Shown here one piece after another: positions 1 to 12,000 of a stretch of DNA of 64,000 bases. The notes below the pieces were generated by a model. That model saw only the letters and a list, made by a program, of their open reading frames with translations, ran no database searches and had not been told where the DNA came from. How positions within the stretch are numbered: the first letter of the stretch is position 1; every line of letters starts with the position of its first letter. Source of the DNA: Nectonema munidae (lineage: Eukaryota; Nematomorpha; Nectonematoida; Nectonematidae); assembly GCA_030549495.1 (NCBI GenBank), contig JAUIRK010000745.1, positions 355,234 through 419,233 on the forward strand. The letters are read 5' to 3'. The position numbers were made by a program, and so were the translations under genes.

Positions 1-71
1 GAGCTTTGCTTGCAGGGAGATGAGGCCGCCGTTAGGTTCGTCAAAGACTGCGCCAGGTATGTGTCGTATTG
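1..71 (-). CDS. CNOT1: CNOT1 exon 25 (partial at window edge)
   Basis: The exon follows a good acceptor (cttgtctctgcag) and starts [18 protein letters not shown]. This matches the human stretch containing QYDLHLAQSM, just after the CNOT9-binding domain. It opens in phase 0 and is cut by the window edge after 23 codons plus 2 nt. The plus strand is also open here, but nothing in that frame is recognisable. Confidence 0.75.
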
Positions 72-3000
72 CTGCAGAGACAAGAGACGCGTCTTTATCA
101 ACAAACATATTCCTTCAAAATTATACCTTAAATAGTAAGACTCTATCAATAGGAGTGTTTAGTAAGAACGCTTGATGAGAATTAGATAAATACGCCGTTC
201 CTATGAGCAAAGTTATTCAGGATAAATCATTCACACGTAAGATAGAAATTTAGGCTTAGTCTCTTGCTATATGCACAAGTGCACTGACAGACAAGACATA
301 TCGGCCAATTAAATTAAATATTTTGATGTCGCTTCCTATTCTGTCTGCATTAACCTTTTCTGCTCCTCACAGATATCTGGTCTTAAACTGGCTAGGGAGG
401 TTATAGGCTATTATGGCTTGTTTCTTACACACTAGAGGTTTACTTCCTAAAAATATTTATAGCTAGGAAGAGAACTCAAAAATAAATTAATTTTGTTTAT
501 TGAAATTAATTTCCACAAAAGCTTGGCCTTGAGATCCGCTAAAAATGAAGTAAAAATAAGAAATTTCAAGCTCACAATTTTGCTCTAAAAGTGTAAAATA
601 AGTTCCTTTTGGTAAATACAATTTTACATTTGGAATACACATTCCTTGTTGGTAGCAAAATTTAGAAGAAACCAAATCTAAATTCCTCAAAATGAAGAGT
701 AACTGGCAAGAGATTTAATTTGTGAAATTATTTTAGCAAATCCAAAAAATAATACGGCTTTATAAAATAATTGGATGAGCGTTCATTGGAAATAAAATTC
801 GGATCTAGAAATAGAATCTTTGTATTTTAGTTTTTCTTCAAACCTTAGATTACTATTTTTGGAGAGTGAGGAGTTGAGAATCGCTTCAAATAACGCACTC
901 ACAAATCCCATGTCAAAAGGCCCTTTTTCTCATCCGACTCCTCACATCGGTGATGTGGTATTTATTTAAAATTTATCTAAAATAGTATTTACTGTAATAA
1001 ATTCGCTATCGTTTGTGTGCACTAACACTTCGATAACAAAGTTTATGCCAAACCCCCCAAAATTTTTGGACTCGCTAAGTTCAAACTGCTAGTTAATCTA
1101 CGGAGTATAATATGTTGACTGTAATAACTAAGGAGTACAAATCTTTATATTCTTGGATTTTGCAGTTTGCCATAGTTGCTGATATACACACAAAAATAAA
1201 AAGGAACATTTTTGAACATAAGAATGATTTTATAACTCTCTTATTTGATGAAGTTGAAAGTGGGGAAGTGCCTTACTTTAATTCATCGTCCTTGCACTCT
1301 ATGACACAACGAGTAACGCCTTTGTTTGTCCAGTGAGAGCCGTACAAGCGAGCATCTTGCAGGCACCTCAGAACAAACAAGAAGAGATCGCGAAAAGACA
1401 GGAAAATCGGTTCCACATCTGACGGCGAAGCAGATGTTGGAGCGAGAACAACCACTTCCAGCAGACCCTCAACCGCTTTTACGAGAAGAGCTGAAGCTGA
1501 CGTCATCTGAAAAATAAAGGTTTTTTTAAGTTGGACATCGGCACGACAAAGACAGAGGCTTTAAAACTTTTATCAAATCAAATGATTTATGAAGACCAAA
1601 AATCAGTTCTAACTTTGCTCAACGAGCTCTAAGATGTTTTTGGAGGAGTGGTGGCTTGCAAATTAAGACATAAATAAAAAAGCAAAAAGAATATTTTGTA
1701 GGTTGGAATACTTGAAATTAAGTTTGAGACCACCGTTTGTTATTTAGGAAAAGAGATTCTACATTTCAATATGGAAAGAATACAACAAATATGAAATAAC
1801 CAGATCATTTTATAATAAGTAGAAAAATATAGGAAGATATCACGAATATACAAATGCTATTAGGTGTGCGAAGAATGAAATCGTGAAAGCATATTTTGTG
1901 AGGATTTACTTTAAAGAGGTTATACGGGGTTGGTGAATTGAAATGAAAATCGGAGATAAAATGATAGGAGGCAAAAAGTGCACTGCCATATAATTTAGTA
2001 TTAGGAAGAGGGAAGGAGCATTATGGGCAGAGAGTACTTTGTTGAAATGAAGAAAAAGACACGTACGTCCTTGTTGTTTCTGGCCAAGAGACTCGCTTCC
2101 AACAAAGCATGAAGGATCGCGGCGACCCTTGGAGAGAGTGAAGAGTTGCACACGCTCTGTTGATTGAACATGAGCGCAAAACTTTCAATCTCTCGACAAA
2201 GCTTGTCCAGGAGCTGGTTCGATTCTTCGGACAGCAGAAAGGAGGCAGAAGGCTGGGCCGCCTTGCTGCTGCCTCCCTGTCCCATCATCAGCATGAGCAC
2301 GGAGTTGGCGTTGGGCTGCTGCTTCAGCGACTGCTTGTACTGGTGGGGCACCACAGCGCTTGTTTGGTGGTAACTCGTGGACACGGCGCAGCTGATGAAG
2401 CCCGGGATGCTTCTGGCGAAGGCGTCATACACGACCGCTTGATTCGGACTCACCCCGCCCACTTTCAGGCGAATCTGCTCGGCGATTCGCTCCGCTTGAT
2501 ACGTCAGAGCTTTCGAGTCGCAGTATCTTCGTCCTTCCGCGCGAGCTTGTTTCCGAATTTCGTACTCAAATGAAATCCTTAAACACAAAAATAAGACGAA
2601 ATTATTGTTTACTCGTGTTATGGAGATGGTGAAACTTTCGAAGGAAAATATCTTTGTCGACAACAAAACGACTTTTGCGGAGTCGACTATCACTAATTCG
2701 GAATGCTTGGGATTCGGCCTAACCCAATATTTCAATAAAAAATCTCTTTGCGTACTCACTTTTTTTCTCAGTATAAACTTTACTCCAACTTAAATTCAAG
2801 GTCAGATGTCAGTTACAAATACAAAAAGTCAAACAAAAAAATTATTTCACATTAGAATTTGTAAGTAAATTTTCAGATATACTGATTCTACTGGGTGTAG
2901 ACAATTTTTGAACATTTATTTTAAACTTAGTTGTTTTAGGTGCTTTGATCTTTCTCTAATTACTTTTTCTTGCAAGATCTTTATGACTCATTAGTTCTTC

Positions 3001-6000
3001 TTCATTTATGTAACTTTTATTTTCTAAGCCTTCAAGAAGCGCAGTTGCTAATTGAATCAATCATTTTAATAAATTAAAGATGACCGAAATAATCAAAGTT
3101 CGGATTAACGAAGGCCAGAATTCTACTAACGAGAAATACTAAGGAACTTTCTAGCCCACTCCATAATCAAGTGAATTGAAACTGTCAATATTCATTAATT
3201 AAATTCACGTTTTATAGTTATAGACTAAATCGATGAAATTTTGTGTTACATGAAAACCGAGAAAAGCATTACAATATAAGGAAAAGATGAGTTTGAAGTT
3301 AAAAACAAAAAATACGATTTAAATAGATTACTTACGTCCGTGTATATTTGAATAAGATGAGGTCACAATAATTAAAATGGCACAAGAGAACAGAAATAGA
3401 GGATGTAGTGCAGGCAATTAATATAATGGAAGTCGCCCTGGTTCCTTTTATTTTCTTCTTCTAAAGGCACCACGGGGTGTTTTCATCGAAAAGGCTCGAA
3501 ATGAGGCGAAGAAAGCAGGCTTGATGCGGGATCGAAGCCAAGACCTTGAGTTATCGAAACGCAGTATCTAACCAACCCTACTATAAGATAATAAACGTGT
3601 CCATCAGAACTAAACGTGGACTAAAACTGTGCAGGAGGGAGACAAACAATATTGCCGTCATACTGTTCTCATAGAAATTCAAGAGTTGAGAAGAAGGCTC
3701 AAAAATCAAGGGAAATCGGTTAACGCTACGATTCCTAACTCCATTCATCAAAATTTTACATTTCAAAAATGGCAGCTTTGATAAATGAATACAAAAGAAA
3801 GCTTTATTAAATGTGCAAAGCGCTGTGCATAAAATACAAACGTTCTTTTATTCTTTATAGCTCTGGTATAAACTTTGATCAGAGGAGTAGCCAGCTATAA
3901 TCCTCAGGGGAGGGGGTCATGAAAAATGTATTATTTATTTTGATTGATTTACCATCTGAAAAAACTGTATAAACCAGGGAGTAAAAATGAAGAAGATTCA
4001 TTAAAAAAATATTAAAATAAGTGTTTATATTATGTATATGACTTTCTACGTTTTTCAAGGCATACTTTTTTGAACATTTGGAAAGTAGTAGAATTAGTTA
4101 TTCTTTTCTCATAATGTAAAAGTGTATGTTGCGCTTTTCTATAGGGGGAGTAATTGGTCTATTAGTTCAGCTAAAAAAATTGGTGAAGAACAAATAAAAA
4201 TGCGATATCGATCTAATCAGTAAACTTCACTACTACTCCGCATAACCCCACCCCATCACTCAGCCTAATCTATGCATTGGCAATAACTACAATCCATCAA
4301 ACACTCATCAACAGAGCGAGGAAAATGGAATTGATTTAAGAATAGAGAAAGAAAAAAAGCAAGCGTATTCACAATTTTTGGAGATGTAATAAAAAGCACA
4401 AAATATTTTCAGACTTAAAAGTTCTCTCTTTTTGGTCTCGAAAATGATGCTTCGATTTTTAACATCGAAAGTTCGTAATTTCGGAGATACAGAGTGGTTA
4501 GGTTTTTGCATCTCCATGATATCTCTTAGTAAAGACAGGAAATGTTTTCTTTCAATTACAAATTCCTAAAGATACAAAACAGTCATTGAGATAGTCTACA
4601 ATAATACAGAAATAAAATACACATAATATGTCATAGTTATCATGTAGCTTATGAATATCGAAAGATACATTAAAAGCAAAACCTGTATCATTTTGAAGTA
4701 GTGTTTGTTTTTATAAAATTAATTCTTTTCGGCATCTTCACAACTTAAAATTACCTTTAACATGAATGCGCGTATCAGAGTAAAATTAATTTGTTTTAGA
4801 GTGTTTTCTTTAGTTGAAGTTTTACGTAAAGCAGTATGCTTTTAAAAGGGTAAAGCATATTAAGAAAAATTTTAACAACTAAACTCTCAAACTTAATTAA
4901 TTCCTAATGAAAATGGACTTTTTGACTTAATAAAAAATGGACTTTTATTGAGCTAGAAAACTAAAAAAAGGAGTGAACAAACCGCAAAATTGATTAAAGC
5001 ATGCGAGTTTTAAAAAGCTGCAGGTATATATTATTTAAAGTGATGAAAGTAGAGGGGTTAGGGCACTTTGCATGCATTGCGTGCTATCCTGATTCTCTCC
5101 CTATCTATGTTTGTGTGCAGTGGTTCCCCACCTTTTTTAACAAAGGGCCACGCCAAGAAGCAACGCAGAACTAGAGGGCTGCAACGAAAGCAAGATGGTA
5201 TACATTGATATACCCAAAAAATAGAGGATGGGTGATTGTATCTATCCTCTTTAAATCTGTCACTACGATAGACACATGCTATGCAGACAAGATTTAGGAG
5301 CAGATCATAGATACAAAACTACGTACACTACAATGAATGGATCGACATTTTGCGAAATCCTACACTTTTGTTAAGATACTGCTAGCCTAATCTTCCTGGA
5401 ACTGAGCTATGGGCGCCGCAGAACGAGAGGTCGAGAAGCATTGCTCTATAAACTAAAACCTCTCCATATTTGAATATAGTGAAGGGTGTTATATAGAAGT
5501 CTTCCTAAAAAGAGGTTAGTGTTTACACGAACACATTGGGAAAAGGTATTTATTGTCGAGAGGTGCCTTACTTCCATCCACGTTTTACACCAGTATACAA
5601 ACAAACATGGTGTAGCGAAGTTACTTCTCCGCATCTTAGAAAGTTAAAAGATGGGAGTTGTGCTCACCTTTTATCAATCTCAATGATGGACTTTTCAATG
5701 GTCGTTTTTTGGGCAAAACAACTAGCCAGCTCGAAGTTGTCGGTAGTGATGATATTGATCGCTTGTTCAATCAGCTCCTTCGTGTTTGGCGACGTTTGCG
5801 TTCCCCGTAGTCCGATCACCAGCGCGCTTTTGAGAGCGTTGATGAGGGAGGCGTAGAGCGGATCCTTCACTGTGAACAACGAGATGCCGCCAGCCAGAAA
5901 TTTTATCATGGAATGAGCAGCCACTCGAATTCGTGCTTCTTCCGGATCCAACGCAAAGTCTTTCTTCACTAAATGCTCCACTGTTGGCACAGTCACCTTC

Positions 6001-9000
6001 AAAACCTTTGAAAAAAGTAAGAACACTATCAGAAGAAGGGCTTTTCCTAGCTGATTACAAAAGCTATTGATTTAAAAGTGTAGATCGGTTTATAGATCCA
6101 GGTTCTAACGTATCTTTTGAAGCGTACGTGTGTCTGTGAAGGGTTACAAAATCATCACAGTCTCAATAGACACTACAGAATTCAGGATTTTCATTCCTTA
6201 TTTCATATTCGCAAAAATAGCTTAAATTTAATTTTTTTTAGTAAAGTTAGCTTAGGAAAACAGAGCCCAAAATATCATGGATTCTCTTTCAATACACATT
6301 TTCCTTTTCATGTATTTATCATATTATTTTTGCAAGGATTTTTGTCGCTGTTGCAAACTTAAAAATGTGTCAATCCAAGTTTATTAGCAAATAAAAAAGC
6401 AAAAACTTATTTTAATAAATGAAATAGTAGGCTCGTTAATGTATATTTACTTTACACGTCAGTGAGAAAATATAAGGAAAGGAGGTTGGAGCCGTGTTGC
6501 CTAATATTTGAGACATATGCCCGCTTTACTTCTATAAAGATACTCCGGATTAAGAAAAATGAAGAACTGCATTTTTAAATTCACGTGTAATTATTTTAAA
6601 GCGAAAGAGAATGACACGCAAGCAAATCAAAACAAGAAACGCTGAGAATGGAAGTAGCATCAGCGAACCAATACAAAATTACCAATAACTGCACCGCCAA
6701 AAAGTATTCGTTTTTAAATACATTTCATACAATCTATGAGTGATAGCGGAAATATTTATACATCTGTCTGCCATTTTTCATGATTTTTTCCTTGAAAAGA
6801 CACATGCACATTTATACGTGTGCGTGTTATACCTGGGAATTTGAGGTCATTAAAATACAAGCAGGAGTTGATTAGACTTACTCTTTCAGTGAGCGAGAGA
6901 AGAATGTCTTGTATGGACCTCTCGATGGCCAGCTTCACCAGTTGTTTCAGTTGGGGGTAAAAGCGGAAGAGGGGTATGTTGGGGTTTATGTAGATGTAGG
7001 CAAGGATGGAAGAGAAGGATGTGGAGATGTCGGTGTAGCGGAAGTTCGGCGTGGGAGGGGATGAGAGAAGGGCGGCGCTGCCAGAAACGCCATTGCCACT
7101 GCCGTTGTTGTTGGCGGGTGTCGGGGCGGAGGGTGTGGGGGCGAAGTTGTTTTGTAGGGGCGTCGGCAACGCGAAAAAAGCGTTGTTCGGCTTCTTCGCC
7201 ATGACTTGTGGCTGGGGATGCTGAATGATCCTGAAATAAACCTTACTTGCGCATACACACACGTTTCTTCTAAAGCAGCATTTTTGCATTTTGTGATTCT
7301 TAGGGGTGCTGTAGGCGCGTTTTACGATAGTTTTTAAAACCTCTATCTTCCCTATACCGAACGTCTACAGCGGGGACGCGCATGCAGGAGAAGAGTGAGG
7401 GGCGAGCCTTTCGCTCCACCAATACTTTCTGTTTTTCAATTTTATATAATTAAAAGACTTGGTTGGCTTGTGAGTGACCCTCCATATTACTTTACTTCTT
7501 TACGGTTGAGAGACAAATATTTTTAAATAAATTTTAAGTCTTAAGCGTATAGATAAATGCTAGTGCTGACATTAAAATTAATTTGAGAATTAAAGGGGCG
7601 CTGAGTATGAAAAAATTGGGAAGCATGTTGTAAACTCTACTTCTGACGATTTTGAAGAATAAACAAAAGACATCATTCATTTACATAAACTTGATCCACA
7701 ACTTTATTAGAGGATTGAAAGTAGGCCGGATAAGGAGCTAGTGAGAGTAGAGAAAGACAGCCGATAGCTCTTCAAGGATTACAAAAAGCAATCACGCAAA
7801 GAGGAAGATAACGAAATTCTTCAACAATTTGACATGATTATTATTAGAAGAAAGGTGGGAGTAGAAAACTGTCTTTTTTGCACTTAATAAGTCCAGCCCT
7901 GCATTCAGGTCCTAAGACTCGAGAATATGACTTCAGTACATAAAAAAAATTAAGAATTCACTTTTAAAGCTATAGCTTTTTTGTAAAAAATTATAAAAAA
8001 ATTTTTTTAAAAAAGGTGTTAACAAATTTTTCAAAACAGGGAATAATACAGTAAACAAATCGGTAGACTTCATTTTGTAAAAAATTGTAAAATATTAAAA
8101 AAATTGTTTAAAAAAGTGCTTACTTAAAACAAATTTATTCAAAATTTTCAGGGAATATACATTATACAGTTAAACAAATCGCTGCTGTCATTTCAATAAT
8201 GTGCCCCCTTGGGTGAAATAGCTAATTTAAATGCCACATTTAAGGCTATCTCATACGATGTTATAAAAGTTATTACCTATATTTTGCAATTTGCACGATT
8301 TTAGTAAAATTTTGTAATGAAAGAATGGAAAAATGTTCAAATTAAAAAATATTTATTCTTTTTAAGTATACCGTGCTCCCCACAGTGCATCAGGGGGGAC
8401 CTCTAATAAATGATTTTGATCCCTTAACTTTGCTCTTGTGGTTAGAGCATTGGATTTAGAAATTGCCTTTTTTCAATTTAATGCCAGTTTAAACTATTTT
8501 TCAAATAAGTTTAGGAACTTTGGTAAAAGTGTAGTCTTTTTAACTTGCTAAATACATTTTAACAATGCAAAAAATATAAAACGTTGCAAGAAAAAATAGG
8601 TTTTAATTCCTTAGATACACAAAAGTTAACTTCTTCACATGCATTCAACAAGCATGCTTAATTGATCAGAACAAGAGCAAGGATTTTTTGTGATGGCATT
8701 TAAAAATGTTTAAAGCTTACAAAGCATATTTTGCAGTGCTAAATTAGGAATTATAGCCAGATCCCTAAAATCGTTGAACTGAGAAAAATGAACTGGACTT
8801 TCTATTTTCTATTGAATCAGCACACCACTGTGCTGATCTTCCGATGCCCACACATTCAATTTGAAATGAAGCTTCAGCGGAAAAAATAAGCAAATCAGAA
8901 GATGAAGGCAGTTAAGATCTTACAGATGTAGATGTTGAGAGGAATCGAATGACAAACTATCTTGGTTTGACTCAGTCAAATCCAGAGATTTTGAAAAAAA

Positions 9001-12000
9001 ATCACCATTTCTCATACTTCCTCCCCAATGCAGACACGTTGTACTATTGCAATGGTGTATGAAGTCATATAAAATGCATGTAATCCCAGTAAGTGAAATC
9101 TTTTAATTGACAGTTCCTCTAGAAACTGTTCTCCTGCCTTGGATCATTCCTTAAGACCACAACGATGCCAAACATCTATTTGAATCTTTGAAATATAACT
9201 AGTATTGCAGCGAAGTTGTTTGAGGCATATAATAATGGCAGTTTGATGCGATTTTAACGAAGATACGATAAAGTTTACATTATCTATATATCATTGGGAT
9301 ATTAGAAAAAGACTACACATTAGCAAAGGAATTTCTGGCATAAAACACATAGTTCTCGGTGGTGAAACATATTATGAAGAGTCATTAGTGGATCTTCAAA
9401 GGGTTTTTTTATACATTAAACTGGATCTAAAGAAAGAGATTATTACAGCCTTTGATAAAGAGGTTTTAGCCTTCAAGAATCATTTCCAAAGCTCTGAGAG
9501 GTAAATATGAGAACAGGCATGCTCATTTGACTATAAGGCAGAAAAATCATGAAATGCCGATAATTTCCAAGAAACTTAAAAGAAGAAAAAGCACTAAAAT
9601 TTTTGTACTAAAGGATTTTCTAGGCAATAACAAAACGGACAATTATGTGGAACTTATTGAGATCTTGGTAAAAAGCCATAGCCATATGGATTGTAGGATG
9701 ATCTTAAGTTCCATATTCTTGATGCTTTCATTGACAATTTTAAGGAGAATATGAGAGAATACACAAAGAAACAACTAGAACATTTTCACTAACATATACT
9801 GAGCTTTGAAAAGAGTTATCAGGAATCTTACTATGGACATTTGATTTCAGGCTTATTTGGCAATTCGATGAAAGAAAAGATAGAAAATTGCTCATTCTGA
9901 CTTGATAAATTTGTCTCAGGGAATTCAAAATGTAACTTATCTTTTATTTTTGTTTTAAGTTCAAATATAGTGAAATTTAAGCTTTTCTTAAATCAAAAAT
10001 TCATCATGAAAGCCCCAAAAAATTTAAAAAGAGCAATGGACATTTTCTATCGCTTTGCAAAGAAAAAAAGAGTTGGGAAATAACAGTTATTTGGCAGAAT
10101 CGTGTTACATATTTTTCAGGATATCATAAGAGAAAAAAGAAGGCACTTTGATGAATCTTGAGCTAAAGTGTAGAGAGCAAATTTAAGTTATAAATTTGTT
10201 AAATAGAATGAAAGGTGAAAAAATGAAATAAAAGCGAAACTGTTGACAAGGAGAAGACTTGATATTGATTGAAGCTTTACAGGATGGCTGTTGTGGAAGA
10301 GAAAGTGGATTAGATTGGTCTGTTGAGGGAGTATATGAAGGAAATGTGAGCTTCTGGCAAAAAAGAGTAAGGGTTATGATTAAAAACAAAACATAGAACT
10401 AACTTTCTTTGGAATAGATGAGAGCTGAGAATTGTAAAATGATGGAAAAACATCATTAAAGGGTTTATTCAATAAGTGTGACGGTTCAATATCCCCAAGT
10501 TTCTGCCCTAGGCATTTATAGAGCATTTCGATTTCAAATTTCAGATTCAACTTCATGTTTGGTTCTTTGTGAATTTCAGCCAATAATCGCATTATTTGAA
10601 GGAGCCAAGGATTGGGAATTTTGAAAATCTAAAAGAAAAAAAATTGGAGAAGATGGGATTCGAACCCATGACTTCCCGCATGCGAAGCGGGCACTCTACC
10701 ACTGAGTTACATCCCCATTCAAATTTTTGCAATTTAAATGAATATAAAATATACTTAATATTCAAAAACCATAAATCCGAAAATTAAGGTGAAAATCAAA
10801 TTTTCCCTAGGTTTAATCAAAAATAAAAATTAATTTCTTAAAATAGCATTTCTATTTTTTTTTAAGTAAAAAATGTCTTTGAAAGTACTTACAAAAATAT
10901 TTAATAAATTCAACGCCAGCGCTTCGCTTCCGGCTAAAGATTTTGGCCCCGCCACTAATTTTTTCGATTTTCTGTTCCATAAACAATTCCATAAATGAAT
11001 AATTAATCTTCTGCATATTAATCGCCTGGTTAATAACAAAACAATGTTATAAATGAACAATTTAAAATCACTCATTTGTAAACTTGACAATGAATGAGAC
11101 AATGAGAGAACATCTAAACGTTCGTGCAGACTTAAGATGATAAAAAGGTGTTTCTAATTGAAACACACGTCAAAATGAGAAGCGTTCAAGATCAACGTTG
11201 GAATAAACGAATCATTCAAAAACATAGGTAAAGAACATCCATTGAAAGTTTTCCGTGTAAAAAGACTTAGTTGACTTGCGTATACATCTTTGACTTTCAG
11301 TAGTTCATTTTGGTGGTAAATAAAAGTAGTATGACTTAGGACACAATTCTCAGCGTTAAAATCAGTCTTAGTTAGCCTACAAGGCCAACCGAAAAATATA
11401 CATAATAAATTTGTTGAAGTCGCAAACTTTGCAAAGATCACTTTACTACACCTTACATTACGCAAAAGGAGTTACTCGACTAGTGAAAAAAGGTACCTTG
11501 CTTTTCGAAGACGGCTCAAGCAGCTTGCCAACAAAGGGAATCACAAAGAGTAGGTATTGCTGTCCTAAGTTCGCAGCCTCCAAGATCAAAAGCTTCACGT
11601 TAATCTGAACTGCAAGAATCGGAATGTCTTTGGATAGGGTTAGCAGGCCTAGCCAGTGTCCGAGGTTCTTGAGTAGGGAACGATCCGAAAAGTTGGAAGA
11701 AGATTTATCACATCTTAACAAAATCTAGAAAGAAAAAGCTCTTTTTAATTTGCAATAAAAACGTTTCATAAAAAAGGACACTGTTTTTGTCTTTAGTCTC
11801 ATTACTCAAGGAAAGAGGGAAAACATTTAGTATACTTGATAAATAATGTTGTTAGCGTTAAAAATAATGGTCATGCCGCATAAATATAGAAACACATAAA
11901 TGAACACTTGTTTTATGTGATTCATTTTGTTCTCTTGTCAGGGATGCTCAACCTGCGGCACATGCAGCATTGTGGCCCTCGGTGTGACGCACTTCTTCAC

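Noticed and set aside
1..58. Plus-strand open frame ([18 protein letters not shown]) ending at a gtatgt donor
   Set aside because: The minus strand of the same bases matches CNOT1 (QYDTYLAQS) after a good acceptor, so the plus-strand frame is a shadow.
850..950. Minus-strand segment [16 protein letters not shown] as the missing CNOT1 mini-exon
   Set aside because: It resembles the expected helix loosely, but no acceptor/donor pair gives the required phases.
1520..1640. Plus-strand stretch reading [17 protein letters not shown], like a gene relic
   Set aside because: I recognise no family, the frame soon breaks, and it lies within a CNOT1 intron.
8435..8500. gtggttagagcattggattt as a tRNA gene
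   Set aside because: The A-box-like part is fair, but the B box and stems are absent. At most it is a SINE scrap.
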